Shown one piece after another: positions 9,624-17,198 of a DNA stretch of 64,000 bases. The notes beneath the pieces were generated by a model. That model worked only from the letters and a program-made list of their open reading frames with translations. It searched no databases and had not been told where the DNA came from. Made by a program: the position numbers and the translations under genes. Within the stretch, counting starts at the first letter, position 1; every line of letters starts with the position of its first letter. The stretch comes from Pseudomonas arsenicoxydans (GTDB lineage: Bacteria > Pseudomonadota > Gammaproteobacteria > Pseudomonadales > Pseudomonadaceae), in assembly GCF_900103875.1 (NCBI RefSeq), contig NZ_LT629705.1, positions 5,093,001-5,157,000 of the forward strand. The letters are read 5' to 3'.

Positions 9624-10399
9624 CAGTGCACCACTCCCAGATAGGCCGCAATCACTTCGGGGTCGGCCTGCACTTCGGCAGGTGTGCCGTCGCCGACCTT
9701 GCGTCCGTAATCGAGCACCACGACGTGGTCGGACAAGCCCATGACCACGCTCATGTCGTGCTCGATCAACACCACCGTGGTGCCGAGGTCGCGGTTGATG
9801 TCGGCGATGAAACGGGCCATCTCTTGTTTTTCTTCGGCGTTCATCCCGGCCATCGGCTCGTCGAGCAGCAACAGGCGCGGCCCGGCGATCAAGGCGCGGC
9901 CCAGCTCCACGCGTTTTTGTAGGCCATAGGAGAGGTTGCCCACCGGCACATCGCGGTGCGCTTGCAGTTCGAGGAATTCGAGAATGGCCTGGGCTTGTTG
10001 GCGGAAGTTTTCGGCTTCACGCCGGGCTCGCGGCAGGTTCAACGCCTGCTCGATGAAGCTGCTACGCAAGTGCCGCGAGAGCCCGGTGAGGATGTTGTCG
10101 ATCACGCTCATCTTCTTGAACAGCGCGTTGTTCTGGAATGTGCGGCCGATGCCCCGCCGTGCAGCGGTCAAGGGATCGATGTGGGTGAACGGCTGCTGTT
10201 CAAAGGCAATCGACCCCGCGTCAAACCGGTAGACACCGTTCAGTACGTTCAGCAACGAACTCTTGCCCGCGCCGTTGGGGCCGATCAGCGCGCAGATCTC
10301 GCCTATTCGCACCTCGAACGACAATTCATTGATCGCCTTCACGCCTTTGAACGACAGGGAAATGCCGCTGACTTGCAGGATGGAATCGGTCGAGCTCAT
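9623..10399 (-). CDS. ABC transporter ATP-binding protein (LivG-like)
   Basis: 258 residues from ATG 10399. Walker A is GPNGAGKSS, the signature region NLSYGLQKRVELGRAL, Walker B PRLLLLDEPMAGMN and the switch His is in VLIEHDM. The long GRTFQNNALFKKMSVIDNIL segment is typical of LivG. The ATG overlaps the stop of the AMP-binding-like gene (ATGA). A longer open frame extends upstream to 10582, but that would lie inside the preceding gene and lacks family similarity. Confidence 0.93.
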   Translation of the reverse strand: MSSTDSILQVSGISLSFKGVKAINELSFEVRIGEICALIGPNGAGKSSLLNVLNGVYRFDAGSIAFEQQPFTHIDPLTAARRGIGRTFQNNALFKKMSVIDNILTGLSRHLRSSFIEQALNLPRARREAENFRQQAQAILEFLELQAHRDVPVGNLSYGLQKRVELGRALIAGPRLLLLDEPMAGMNAEEKQEMARFIADINRDLGTTVVLIEHDMSVVMGLSDHVVVLDYGRKVGDGTPAEVQADPEVIAAYLGVVH

Positions 10400-11301
10400 G
10401 CGATGTCCCGTTTGAATTCGGTGAGCCAGGTCGGCGTCGGTTGAGCGTGTGCGGCGCGGGTGGCTTGCCAGATGAAACGCAGGTTGTGGAAACCGAGCAG
10501 TCGGCGAACGCGATTTTTGATCAGGCGTTGCAGACCTTTTTCCGGGTGGGCAATGGCCCAGTCGCACAGGCGGCGGCGCCAAGTGCCGTGCGGGGCGAGA
10601 CGACTGTCGATTTCATCGGCCAACCGTTGCAAGCGTCCGGCGGACAGCACCAGCCCGGAGGGCGCGACTTCGCGACGATCCCGGCTGGCGCTGCCCAGGC
10701 TTTCCGGGAACGCCAGGGAGTGACCGCTGCTCAGCCATTGTTCAAGCAACACCGTCAGGCCGGTCTGCCATTGCGTGCCCTCTTCGCCCCACAGTTGCGT
10801 GCCCTGGCTCCAACGTTTGAGGTGTTGCGGGGTGTCCACCGGGCCGAGCAACTGGTTGAAATCCAGCAGCGTCTGGCCCTGCTCGCGCCACCGTTGTTGC
10901 GTCTGCCGATCCTGAACGAAAGCGTGAGTGGGACGACTGCGCCCCAGAATCTTGCGCAGGGTTGGTGGATCGAGGTTGTCCGGCAGCGTCAGCGATTGCC
11001 CGCCCAGATGCTGCGCGGCGAGGGCCAGCAACAACAGATTCGGTTCGAAAGCACCGCTCAGGGCCAGGCGTGAATCCTCGGTGAAGCCTTGCTGGCGCAA
11101 ACCGTCGGCGAGGCGCTCGACATCACGCAAGGCGTCGATCCAGCGCCAGACAAACCACTGACCGTGGCGCTTGTGGCGCAACGCCGATTGCAACGGACTG
11201 ACCTGCGCCCAATGGCGCAGTTGCTCCAGCGCCTGGGGCAGATCGACCCGCCACTGGGCGGTATCCGCAACTGCCGGACGTTTGAGTTCGTGCACGCTCA
11301 T
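10396..11301 (-). CDS. Truncated AMP-binding (acyl-CoA synthetase-like) protein without the ATP-binding loop
   Basis: 301 residues. The N-terminal half follows the acyl-CoA synthetase plan: HKRHGQWFVWRWIDALRDVERLADGLRQQG, then LALSGAFEPNLLLLALAAQHLGGQSLTLP. Later FPESLGSASRDRREVAPSGL matches the segment that normally follows the P-loop region, and LLGFHNLRFIW resembles the stretch before the second adenylate motif. The YTSGTTGxPKG-type loop is missing, and the protein stops before the GYGxTE motif and the whole C-terminal lid. Activity is therefore unlikely. The start has an excellent AGGAGGT 5-6 nt upstream, and the gene overlaps livG by ATGA, so it is translated as the first gene of the operon rather than being a dead pseudogene. 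A scaffold or regulatory role is possible. Confidence 0.75.
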   Translation of the reverse strand: MSVHELKRPAVADTAQWRVDLPQALEQLRHWAQVSPLQSALRHKRHGQWFVWRWIDALRDVERLADGLRQQGFTEDSRLALSGAFEPNLLLLALAAQHLGGQSLTLPDNLDPPTLRKILGRSRPTHAFVQDRQTQQRWREQGQTLLDFNQLLGPVDTPQHLKRWSQGTQLWGEEGTQWQTGLTVLLEQWLSSGHSLAFPESLGSASRDRREVAPSGLVLSAGRLQRLADEIDSRLAPHGTWRRRLCDWAIAHPEKGLQRLIKNRVRRLLGFHNLRFIWQATRAAHAQPTPTWLTEFKRDIA

Positions 11302-11363
11302 GGGTGACCTCCTGTTCATGGGCAAAAGCGTGCGGTGGTCCGCTGAGCTGAAGGATTGACGCA

Positions 11364-11481
11364 ATGATCGTTCCCACGCTCCGCGTGGGAATGCCGCCAT
11401 GGACGCTCTGCGTCCGCTTTTGGAGCAGGGAACGCGGAGCGTCCCGAGATGCATTCCCACGCGGAGCGTGGGAACGATCAT
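11364..11481. repeat. REPIN-like element, 31-bp perfect inverted arms
   Basis: The 31-bp arm at 11364-11394 (core TTCCCACGCTCCGCGTGGGAA, itself palindromic) is the exact reverse complement of 11451-11481. Between them lies a degenerate inner pair (GACGCTCTGCGTCC and GGAACGCGGAGCGTCC). It sits in the leader of the AMP-binding-like operon. Confidence 0.85.
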
Positions 11482-11502
11482 TTGTGTAGGACCCGATTAT
11501 CT

Positions 11503-11530
11503 TGTGGGAGCGGGCTTGCTCGCGAAGGCG
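11503..11530. repeat. REP element (single)
   Basis: A GTGGGAGCGGGCTTGCTCGCGAAGG core, the commonest REP motif of fluorescent pseudomonads and seen in paired form elsewhere in this window. It abuts the stop of the LLM monooxygenase gene. Confidence 0.8.
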
Positions 11531-11531
11531 T

Positions 11532-12935
11532 CTACGCCGACACCACTTTCTTTTCCTGCTGCCGCAACACTCCGAGGTCCCGATACCCCGCCCCCGGATG
11601 AATCTCCGGCAATCGCGGCCCTTCCCCGAACAACTTCTCGCGCAAGGTCCCTGGCGCGTAGTCGGTCTTATACACGCCGCGCTTTTGCAGCTCAGGCACC
11701 AACAATTCCACGGCGTCGACAAAGGTCTCGTGAGTCAGCGCATAAGCCAGGTTGAAACCGTCCACATCGGTCTCTTCAACCCACTCCTGCAACAGATCAG
11801 CCACAGTCTCGGGGCTGCCCACAAACAACGGACCAAACCCGCCGATGCCAACCCAATCGGCCAATTCGTTAGGCGTCCAGACCTTGTTCGGGTCTGCCGT
11901 GGAGAACGCCTCCACCGCCGATTGAATGGCGTTGGTGTGCACATGCTTGAGGGGTTCATCGGGTTTGAACTGGCTGAAATCGATCCCGGTCCAGCCCGAA
12001 ATCAACGCCATCGCGCCCTCGTAGCTGACCCAGGTTTTGTATTCCTCGAACTTGGCCTTGGCCTTGGCGTCGGTCTCGCCGAGGATCACCGTTTGCAGGT
12101 TGAAGATCAGAATCTTCGACGGATCGCGACCGGCCTCGGCGGCACGACGACGAATGTCGGCCACGGTTTTCTTCAGCAGCACCTTCGATGGCGCGGCGAC
12201 GAACACACACTCGGCATGCTCGGCGGCGAACTGCTTGCCGCGACTCGATGCACCGGCCTGATAGAGCACCGGCGTACGTTGCGGAGAGGGTTCGCAAAGG
12301 TGAATGCCCGGCACCTGGAAGTGTTTGCCGACATGGCGGATCTCGTGGATTTTGCTCGGGTCGCTGAAAATCCGCCGTTCGCGATCACGCACAATGGCGC
12401 CCTCTTCCCAACTGCCTTCCCAGAGCTTGTAGCAAACCTCCAGGTATTCCTCGGCGAAGTCGTAACGCGCGTCGTGTTCGGTCTGGGCTTTCTGGCCGAG
12501 GTTCTTCGCACCGCTTTCCAGATACGAGGTGACGATGTTCCAGCCGGCGCGGCCCTTGGTCAGGTGGTCGAGGGTCGACAGGCGCCGGGCGAACGGATAC
12601 GGATGCTCGAACGACAACGAAGCGGTAAGACCAAAGCCCAGGTGCTCGGTGACCAGCGCCATCGGCGGGATCAGTTGCAGCGGATCGTTGACCGGCACCT
12701 GCGCCGCCTGACGAATCGCGGCATCCCCATTGCCGTTGTAGACGTCGTAGATACCCAGCACATCGGCGATGAACAAACCGTCGAACTTGCCACGCTCGAG
12801 AATTTTCGCCAGATCAGTCCAGTATTCGAGGTCTTTGTATTGCCATGAGCGATCACGCGGATGCGCCCACAACCCCGGCGACTGGTGGCCGACGCAGTTC
12901 ATGTCAAAAGCGTTGAGGCGGATTTCACGGGCCAT
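11532..12935 (-). CDS. LLM-class FMN-dependent monooxygenase (NtaA/SnaA/DszA family)
   Basis: 467 residues from ATG 12935. It begins MAREIRLNAFDMNCVGHQSPGLWAHPRD and carries LAKILERGKFDGLFIADVLG, both typical of NtaA/SnaA/DszA two-component monooxygenases. These use reduced FMN from a separate reductase to cleave C-S or C-N bonds of organosulfur or chelator compounds. The TGATG overlap with the preceding gene indicates coupled translation; a TTG at 12938 would add one residue. With SfnB upstream, desulfurisation during sulfur limitation is the most likely role. The FMN reductase could be the gene at 267, though that is far away and inferred. Confidence 0.88.
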   Translation of the reverse strand: MAREIRLNAFDMNCVGHQSPGLWAHPRDRSWQYKDLEYWTDLAKILERGKFDGLFIADVLGIYDVYNGNGDAAIRQAAQVPVNDPLQLIPPMALVTEHLGFGLTASLSFEHPYPFARRLSTLDHLTKGRAGWNIVTSYLESGAKNLGQKAQTEHDARYDFAEEYLEVCYKLWEGSWEEGAIVRDRERRIFSDPSKIHEIRHVGKHFQVPGIHLCEPSPQRTPVLYQAGASSRGKQFAAEHAECVFVAAPSKVLLKKTVADIRRRAAEAGRDPSKILIFNLQTVILGETDAKAKAKFEEYKTWVSYEGAMALISGWTGIDFSQFKPDEPLKHVHTNAIQSAVEAFSTADPNKVWTPNELADWVGIGGFGPLFVGSPETVADLLQEWVEETDVDGFNLAYALTHETFVDAVELLVPELQKRGVYKTDYAPGTLREKLFGEGPRLPEIHPGAGYRDLGVLRQQEKKVVSA

Positions 12936-13369
12936 CAAACAACACTCCGAACGCTTGGGGGATGGATGCCGTTGAGGCGAAAGTTGCCTATGAGGTGGAG
13001 TTTCCAGCGCAGCGGATCGTGCAGTGATCCATGCAATACGGTGCGTTGGCCGGTGAGTTCGAATTCGGCGTTGCTGACGGCGTTGAGCGCATCGGCGCTG
13101 GCCAGGTGCGACTCGGCAATGGCGACGCTGATTTCCGTGTCGTCCTGATGACTGTTGAAGAAATCTTCGGCGCGTTCGAGCAGCGCGGCGGCGACTTCGA
13201 TGCGAATGTGCAAATCGCCGAAACGGCTGATGACGTAAGGGTCATTCGTGGTTTCTTGCTGACGGACAATCCGCAGCGTCGCATCCAGCAGGCTGCGGGC
13301 GTTGTGCAGGTCATGCTGACTCTTGGCCAGCGGCTGGTCGGCAACAATCGGTTGAGTTAGGGCATTCAT
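12935..13369 (-). CDS. Free-standing acyl-CoA dehydrogenase C-terminal-like domain
   Basis: 144 residues. The last about 110 align by eye to the C-terminal helical domain of the neighbouring SfnB protein. FGDLHIRIEVAAALLERA matches IGDLEWRVHGTEAILKKA. LTGQRTVLHGSLHDPLRWKLHLIGN matches LAGTRSVL followed by HDPARWKYHLIGN. No FAD-binding middle domain or N-terminal domain is present. The start has GAGGAG 6-7 nt upstream, and the gene lies 10 nt after SfnB and overlaps the LLM gene, so it is a real expressed gene. It may be an accessory subunit or a duplicated remnant kept in the sulfur operon. Confidence 0.75.
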   Translation of the reverse strand: MNALTQPIVADQPLAKSQHDLHNARSLLDATLRIVRQQETTNDPYVISRFGDLHIRIEVAAALLERAEDFFNSHQDDTEISVAIAESHLASADALNAVSNAEFELTGQRTVLHGSLHDPLRWKLHLIGNFRLNGIHPPSVRSVV

Positions 13370-13379
13370 GGTGGGCTCC

Positions 13380-14579
13380 TCAGTTCCAGGCGTGGCGCGC
13401 AGGCTTCACGCCGTTGAGCAGGTAGTTGCCGATCAGGTGGTATTTCCAGCGTGCCGGGTCGTGCAGGGTGTGGGTGCGAGCGTTGCGCCAATGCCGGTCG
13501 AGGTTGTATTTGCCGAGCACCGAGCGGGTGCCCGCCAGTTCGAAGAGCTTGCTGCTGGCAAGTAAGGCGATTTCGGCGGACAGCACTTTGGCTTGGGCGA
13601 CCACCACCGAGGCGTGGGCCACCGTGTCTTCATTGGGGTTGAGCAACGCCGCGTCGATGGCGTGGCCGGCTTTTTTCAGGATCGCTTCGGTGCCGTGGAC
13701 GCGCCATTCGAGGTCGCCAATCGCGGCGATGCTGAACGGGTCCTGCCAGCCGTGATCCTGGCCGCTGTCGATCCATGGCCGGGCTTCACGGGCGTAGCGC
13801 TTGGTTTCTTCCAGGGCGCCGACCGCGATGCCGGTATCCACGGCCGCCTGGATGATTTGCGAGATCGGGCCATCGGCGGTGGGTTCGTCGAACGCCTTGT
13901 GGGCCGGGATCACCGCACTGAGCGGGACCTTGACCGCATTCAAGGTGACGCCGCCGCTGGCCGTGGTGCGCTGGCCGAAACCGTCCCAGCTGTCGATGAC
14001 CGTCAGGCCGGGTGTGTCGCGCTCGATGAAAGCGATGAACGCCTGGTTCTGTTCGTTGACCGCCACCGCCGGCACGATGTGCGCAAACAAGGCGCCGGTG
14101 CAGTAGAACTTCTCGCCATCGATTTGCGCGGTGTCTTGATCAAACCGGATACGGGTTTCGAACGCGCCGGCATTTTTGCTCTTGGATTCGGAAAAGGCGT
14201 TGCCGAAGCGATAACCCTGCAGGACTTTGCCAAAGTAGTAGCGCTTCTGCTCTTCGGTGGCGGTTTGCAACAGGATGTCGAGCACGCCGAGGTGGTTTTG
14301 CGGGATCTGGCCGAGGGACGAGTCGGCGGCGGAAATGATCTTGATCACTTCCGCGACGGTCACGTAGGAGACACCTGCGCCGCCGTAGGCCTTGGGAACG
14401 GTGATGCCCCAGAGGCCACTGGCGGAGAACTCGTCCAGTTCATCAATTGGCAAGCGTCGCTCGCGGTCGCGGACGCTGGCCTCGATGGCGAAGCGCGCAG
14501 CTAGCTTGTGAGCGACGGCGATGGCTTCGGCGTCCGAACGGATCACGTGGGCGGTGCGGGGTTGGGCAGAGGCTGTCAT
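13380..14579 (-). CDS. sfnB: SfnB-family sulfur acquisition oxidoreductase (acyl-CoA dehydrogenase fold)
   Basis: 399 residues from ATG 14579. The acyl-CoA dehydrogenase-like middle region reads GYRFGNAFSESKSKNAGAFETRIRFD, and the C-terminal helical domain contains FELAGTRSVLGKYNLDRHWRNARTHTLHD. This is typical of the FMNH2/FAD-dependent SfnB/DszC branch rather than beta-oxidation enzymes. The family acts in use of dimethyl sulfone or alkanesulfonates as sulfur source in Pseudomonas. GGAG about 8 nt upstream supports the start; 26 further codons to 14657 are open but run through the promoter region. It heads an operon of three genes and has a sigma-54-type promoter in front. Confidence 0.85.
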   Translation of the reverse strand: MTASAQPRTAHVIRSDAEAIAVAHKLAARFAIEASVRDRERRLPIDELDEFSASGLWGITVPKAYGGAGVSYVTVAEVIKIISAADSSLGQIPQNHLGVLDILLQTATEEQKRYYFGKVLQGYRFGNAFSESKSKNAGAFETRIRFDQDTAQIDGEKFYCTGALFAHIVPAVAVNEQNQAFIAFIERDTPGLTVIDSWDGFGQRTTASGGVTLNAVKVPLSAVIPAHKAFDEPTADGPISQIIQAAVDTGIAVGALEETKRYAREARPWIDSGQDHGWQDPFSIAAIGDLEWRVHGTEAILKKAGHAIDAALLNPNEDTVAHASVVVAQAKVLSAEIALLASSKLFELAGTRSVLGKYNLDRHWRNARTHTLHDPARWKYHLIGNYLLNGVKPARHAWN

Positions 14580-14617
14580 GGGCGACTCCGGGATTCTGAT
14601 GAATGCATCAGAGCTTT

Positions 14618-14634
14618 TGCAGGAGTCGTGCCTG
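14618..14634 (-). promoter_or_regulatory. Sigma-54 (-24/-12) promoter candidate for the sfnB operon
   Basis: On the minus strand the sequence reads CAGGCACGACTCCTGCA. It has GG and GC separated by exactly 10 nt and matches TGGCACG-N4-TTGC at most positions. It lies about 40-55 nt before the sfnB start. In P. putida, sfn genes for dimethyl sulfone use depend on sigma-54 and the activator SfnR, which fits this placement. Confidence 0.65.
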
Positions 14635-14734
14635 AAGTTAATATCGTTTAATTTCAACAGCTTGAAGAATTTTTCGAGAAATCCTTGCAGCTATAAAACA
14701 GCAAATTGTCTATCAAGTGTTGATCTGCAAACAG

Positions 14735-15298
14735 TTAGATCACCACATTCCTCACAAACCGCGCCGCCACCAACCCATCATTACGATAGGTGTGGGGCTG
14801 GTCGCTGGCGAACATGTAGAACTCGCCGGCAGCTATCTCATGCGGCGTGTCGCCCAGCATCAATGTCAGGCAGCCTTCGAAGACAAAGATCTGCTCGCTC
14901 CAGCCTTCGGCGTCCGGTTGCGAGGGATAGATTTCCCCCGGTTGCAGGCACCACTCCCACTGCTCCACCTCGCGGGTGGCGGTGGCTTTGGACAATAGAA
15001 CGGCTTTGCTGCCGGGAATTTTTCCGGCCCAGGCCACCTCGTTGATACGGCTCGGATCGCGGGCATCCGGGGCCTGGATCAGGTCGCTGAACGCCACGTC
15101 CAGCGCTTCGGCCACGCGGTCGAGGGTGGTCAGGCTGACATTCTTCTCGCCGGCCTCGATGGCCACCAGCATGCGCCGGCTAACACCGGACTTTTCAGCC
15201 AACGCGGTCTGGCTCATGTCGGCGGCATGGCGCAGGCGTCGGACGTTCTGGCTGACGTGCTGGAGGACCGAAGCCCGGGGGGTAGAATCTTTGTGCAC
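14735..15298 (-). CDS. XRE-family regulator with C-terminal cupin domain
   Basis: About 187 residues from GTG 15298 (or GTG 15310). A helix-turn-helix at residues 12-68 reads VRRLRHAADMSQTALAEKSGVSRRMLVAIE. A cupin begins near residue 100, with EQWEWCLQPGEIYPS and LMLGDTPHEIAAGEFYMFASDQPHTYRN. This class usually controls an adjacent transporter or metabolic gene in response to a small ligand. It is divergent from the EamA exporter at 15383. No clear Shine-Dalgarno is visible at either GTG, so the start is uncertain. A much longer open frame reaching 16108 overlaps the exporter and is a shadow. Confidence 0.85.
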   Translation of the reverse strand: MHKDSTPRASVLQHVSQNVRRLRHAADMSQTALAEKSGVSRRMLVAIEAGEKNVSLTTLDRVAEALDVAFSDLIQAPDARDPSRINEVAWAGKIPGSKAVLLSKATATREVEQWEWCLQPGEIYPSQPDAEGWSEQIFVFEGCLTLMLGDTPHEIAAGEFYMFASDQPHTYRNDGLVAARFVRNVVI

Positions 15299-15382
15299 TA
15301 TATTGCTCACTTGGTGGGGTTGGGCAGTATACTGCGCAACATTCGGCGCATTGTGCGTCCCCCTCAGGTAGTGCGCAAGGTC
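15299..15382. promoter_or_regulatory. Divergent promoter/operator region of the XRE-cupin and EamA genes
   Basis: An 84-bp gap holds TATACT at 15328-15333, a plausible -10 for the exporter. It also holds several TGCGCA/GTGCGC-type repeats (TGCGCAACATT, GCGCATTGTGCG, GTGCGCAA). The repeats are candidate binding sites for the XRE regulator. No precise operator can be fixed by eye. Confidence 0.4.
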
Positions 15383-16318
15383 ATGACGTCGGTGAACTCC
15401 CCTCACACTTCTCCCCGTTTCTCGCGGTTCAGCAATGCCGAGTGCGTGCTGGTGCTGATCACCATGGTCTGGGGCGGGACATTCCTTCTGGTGCAGCACG
15501 CCATGACGGTCAGCGGACCGATGTTTTTTGTCGGCCTGCGCTTTGCCGCTGCAGCGGCCATCGTCGCACTGTTCTCTTGGCGACACCTGCGGCAACTGAC
15601 CCTGTTCGAGCTCAAGGCCGGCGCGTTTATCGGTGTGGCGATCATGCTCGGCTATGGCTTGCAGACCGTGGGCTTGCAGAGCATTCCCAGCAGTCAATCG
15701 GCGTTTATCACCGCGTTGTACGTGCCCTTCGTGCCGTTGCTGCAATGGCTGGTGCTCGGGCGGCGCCCGGGGTTGATGCCGAGCATCGGCATCATGCTGG
15801 CGTTTACCGGGTTGATGTTGCTGTCGGGGCCTGCCGGTGCTTCTTTCAATTTCAGTCCAGGTGAGATCGCTACGTTGATCAGCGCCGTGGCGATTGCCGC
15901 AGAGATCATCTTGATCAGCACCTATGCCGGCCAAGTCGATGTGCGCCGGGTGACGGTGGTGCAATTGGCGACCACGTCGGTGCTGTCGTTCCTGATGGTG
16001 GTGCCAACCCAGGAAGTGATTCCCGACTTTTCCTGGTTGCTGTTGTGCAGCGCATTGGGCCTGGGTGCGGCGAGCGCGGCGATTCAGGTGGCGATGAACT
16101 GGGCACAAAAAAGTGTCTCGCCGACCCGGGCGACACTAATTTATGCAGGAGAGCCAGTGTGGGCCGGGATTGTCGGGCGGATCGCCGGGGAGCGGCTGCC
16201 GGCGATTGCGCTGGTGGGTGCGGGGTTGATCGTGGCGGCGGTGATTGTCAGTGAGTTGAAGACCAAGGGTAAGGCTGCGGCACCTGTCGATGAACTGGAG
16301 CGGGAAACTCAGGGTTGA
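15383..16318 (+). CDS. EamA/DMT-family transporter
   Basis: 311 residues with about ten membrane segments in two EamA repeats. The first begins LVLITMVWGGTFLLVQHAM and the second near residue 155. IPSSQSAFITALYVPFVPLL and YAGEPVWAGIVGRI are typical repeat ends of drug/metabolite exporters. AAGG lies just before ATG 15383. The divergent XRE-cupin regulator probably controls it. The substrate is unknown, likely an amino-acid-like or drug-like compound for export. Confidence 0.9.
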   Translation: MTSVNSPHTSPRFSRFSNAECVLVLITMVWGGTFLLVQHAMTVSGPMFFVGLRFAAAAAIVALFSWRHLRQLTLFELKAGAFIGVAIMLGYGLQTVGLQSIPSSQSAFITALYVPFVPLLQWLVLGRRPGLMPSIGIMLAFTGLMLLSGPAGASFNFSPGEIATLISAVAIAAEIILISTYAGQVDVRRVTVVQLATTSVLSFLMVVPTQEVIPDFSWLLLCSALGLGAASAAIQVAMNWAQKSVSPTRATLIYAGEPVWAGIVGRIAGERLPAIALVGAGLIVAAVIVSELKTKGKAAAPVDELERETQG

Positions 16319-16350
16319 GCAGCGGAATCCACGGTGTTTGAAAGATCGCT

Positions 16351-16414
16351 TTCGCGGGCAAGCCCGCTCCCACAGGGATTGCACTAATCCTGTGGGAGCG
16401 GGCTTGCCCGCGAA
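16351..16414. repeat. REPIN (paired REP elements)
   Basis: TTCGCGGGCAAGCCCGCTCC on the left arm (from 16351) is inverted on the right arm (ending 16414, core GGAGCGGGCTTGCCCGCGAA). The loop is about 8 bp. It lies between the EamA gene and the convergent small gene at 16536. Confidence 0.85.
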
Positions 16415-16483
16415 GGGGCCGGACCTGCTGAAAACACACCTCTGAAACAATGTGAATCAGGAATATTCCGTCTACCTTGTAGG
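16411..16483. repeat. 73-bp direct repeat, copy 1
   Basis: CGAAGGGGCCGGACCTGCTG to CTACCTTGTAGG. It recurs at 18116-18188 in the same orientation with five mismatches, again directly after a REP core. The two copies enclose 16484-18115. Confidence 0.85.
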
Positions 16484-16535
16484 CTCACACCGACGTTCAA
16501 GCTTCCATCTTTTCAAGATCAATCTAATCCCGTGT

Positions 16536-17009
16536 TTACTCTGGCAATGACCGGATGATGTCAGCGAGATCATCTCTGGTGAAACCGTTAGATTTTATGG
16601 CCGCAGCCACATCGTCCTTGGAAAGCGGGAAGCGCTTGAAGATTTCCTTGAGCGTATCGGCATCAATATTTGACATCCAAAGCGGATCGATAAACGAGCC
16701 TCCGTATTCCGGCTTCATCGGCACTTCTTCGTGTGCAATTGCACCTTTATGATTCAAGTAAACGACATAGCGGTCATGCCCTTCAGGAAAGCTCTTGTCA
16801 TGATATAGCGTGGTACCGAGGGGAAGCACATAGTAGTTTTCATCGCCATTCGGTCCCTCAATAAGCATCGGCTCTTTAGTCTTAATCATTTTCGTGTCGT
16901 GGGCCTTCGACACATTTGATGCAATAACCGCCAGTGCAGCCGCATTAACCAGTATCAAAACGCCCAGCCAGCAAAACAACCTTTTATTGGTAAACATCCT
17001 TTTTCCCAT
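16536..17009 (-). CDS. Hypothetical single-pass membrane/exported protein
   Basis: 157 residues. Residues about 10-30 form one hydrophobic segment (LFCWLGVLILVNAAALAVIA), so the rest is probably periplasmic and anchored by it. The C-terminus has acidic, helical repeats (SKDDVAAAIKSNGFTRDDLADIIRSL) that look like a small helix-turn-helix bundle. I do not recognise a family. GAGGAG close to ATG 17009 supports the start. Base composition is lower in GC than the flanks, and the gene lies inside the interval bounded by the 73-bp direct repeats, suggesting acquisition. Function unknown. Confidence 0.7.
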   Translation of the reverse strand: MGKRMFTNKRLFCWLGVLILVNAAALAVIASNVSKAHDTKMIKTKEPMLIEGPNGDENYYVLPLGTTLYHDKSFPEGHDRYVVYLNHKGAIAHEEVPMKPEYGGSFIDPLWMSNIDADTLKEIFKRFPLSKDDVAAAIKSNGFTRDDLADIIRSLPE

Positions 17010-17198
17010 GACTCCTCGATTATTTCCTTGAGCGAAGGATAACCCGTGGCAGATTTAACTGACTGGAATCAATGTCAGTCGGCTCCTCACAAGGGATTTC
17101 GGGTGGTTGACAGTCTCGGAACAAACCTACAAGCAACACAGCTATTTCGGGCTTTTCACCGGTTGACTGCCCAGCCCTCACTCCCTATTCTCCCGCCT

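Noticed and set aside
11364..11481. CRISPR-like repeat
   Set aside because: Only one inverted pair and no regularly spaced direct repeats; REPIN-type structure explains it. No CRISPR array was seen in the window.
14735..16108. Long minus-strand open frame (457 residues) extending the XRE-cupin gene through the EamA gene
   Set aside because: The upstream 270 residues are Gln/His/Arg-rich with no family resemblance and lie antisense to a well-supported transporter; only the part from GTG 15298 is a real gene.
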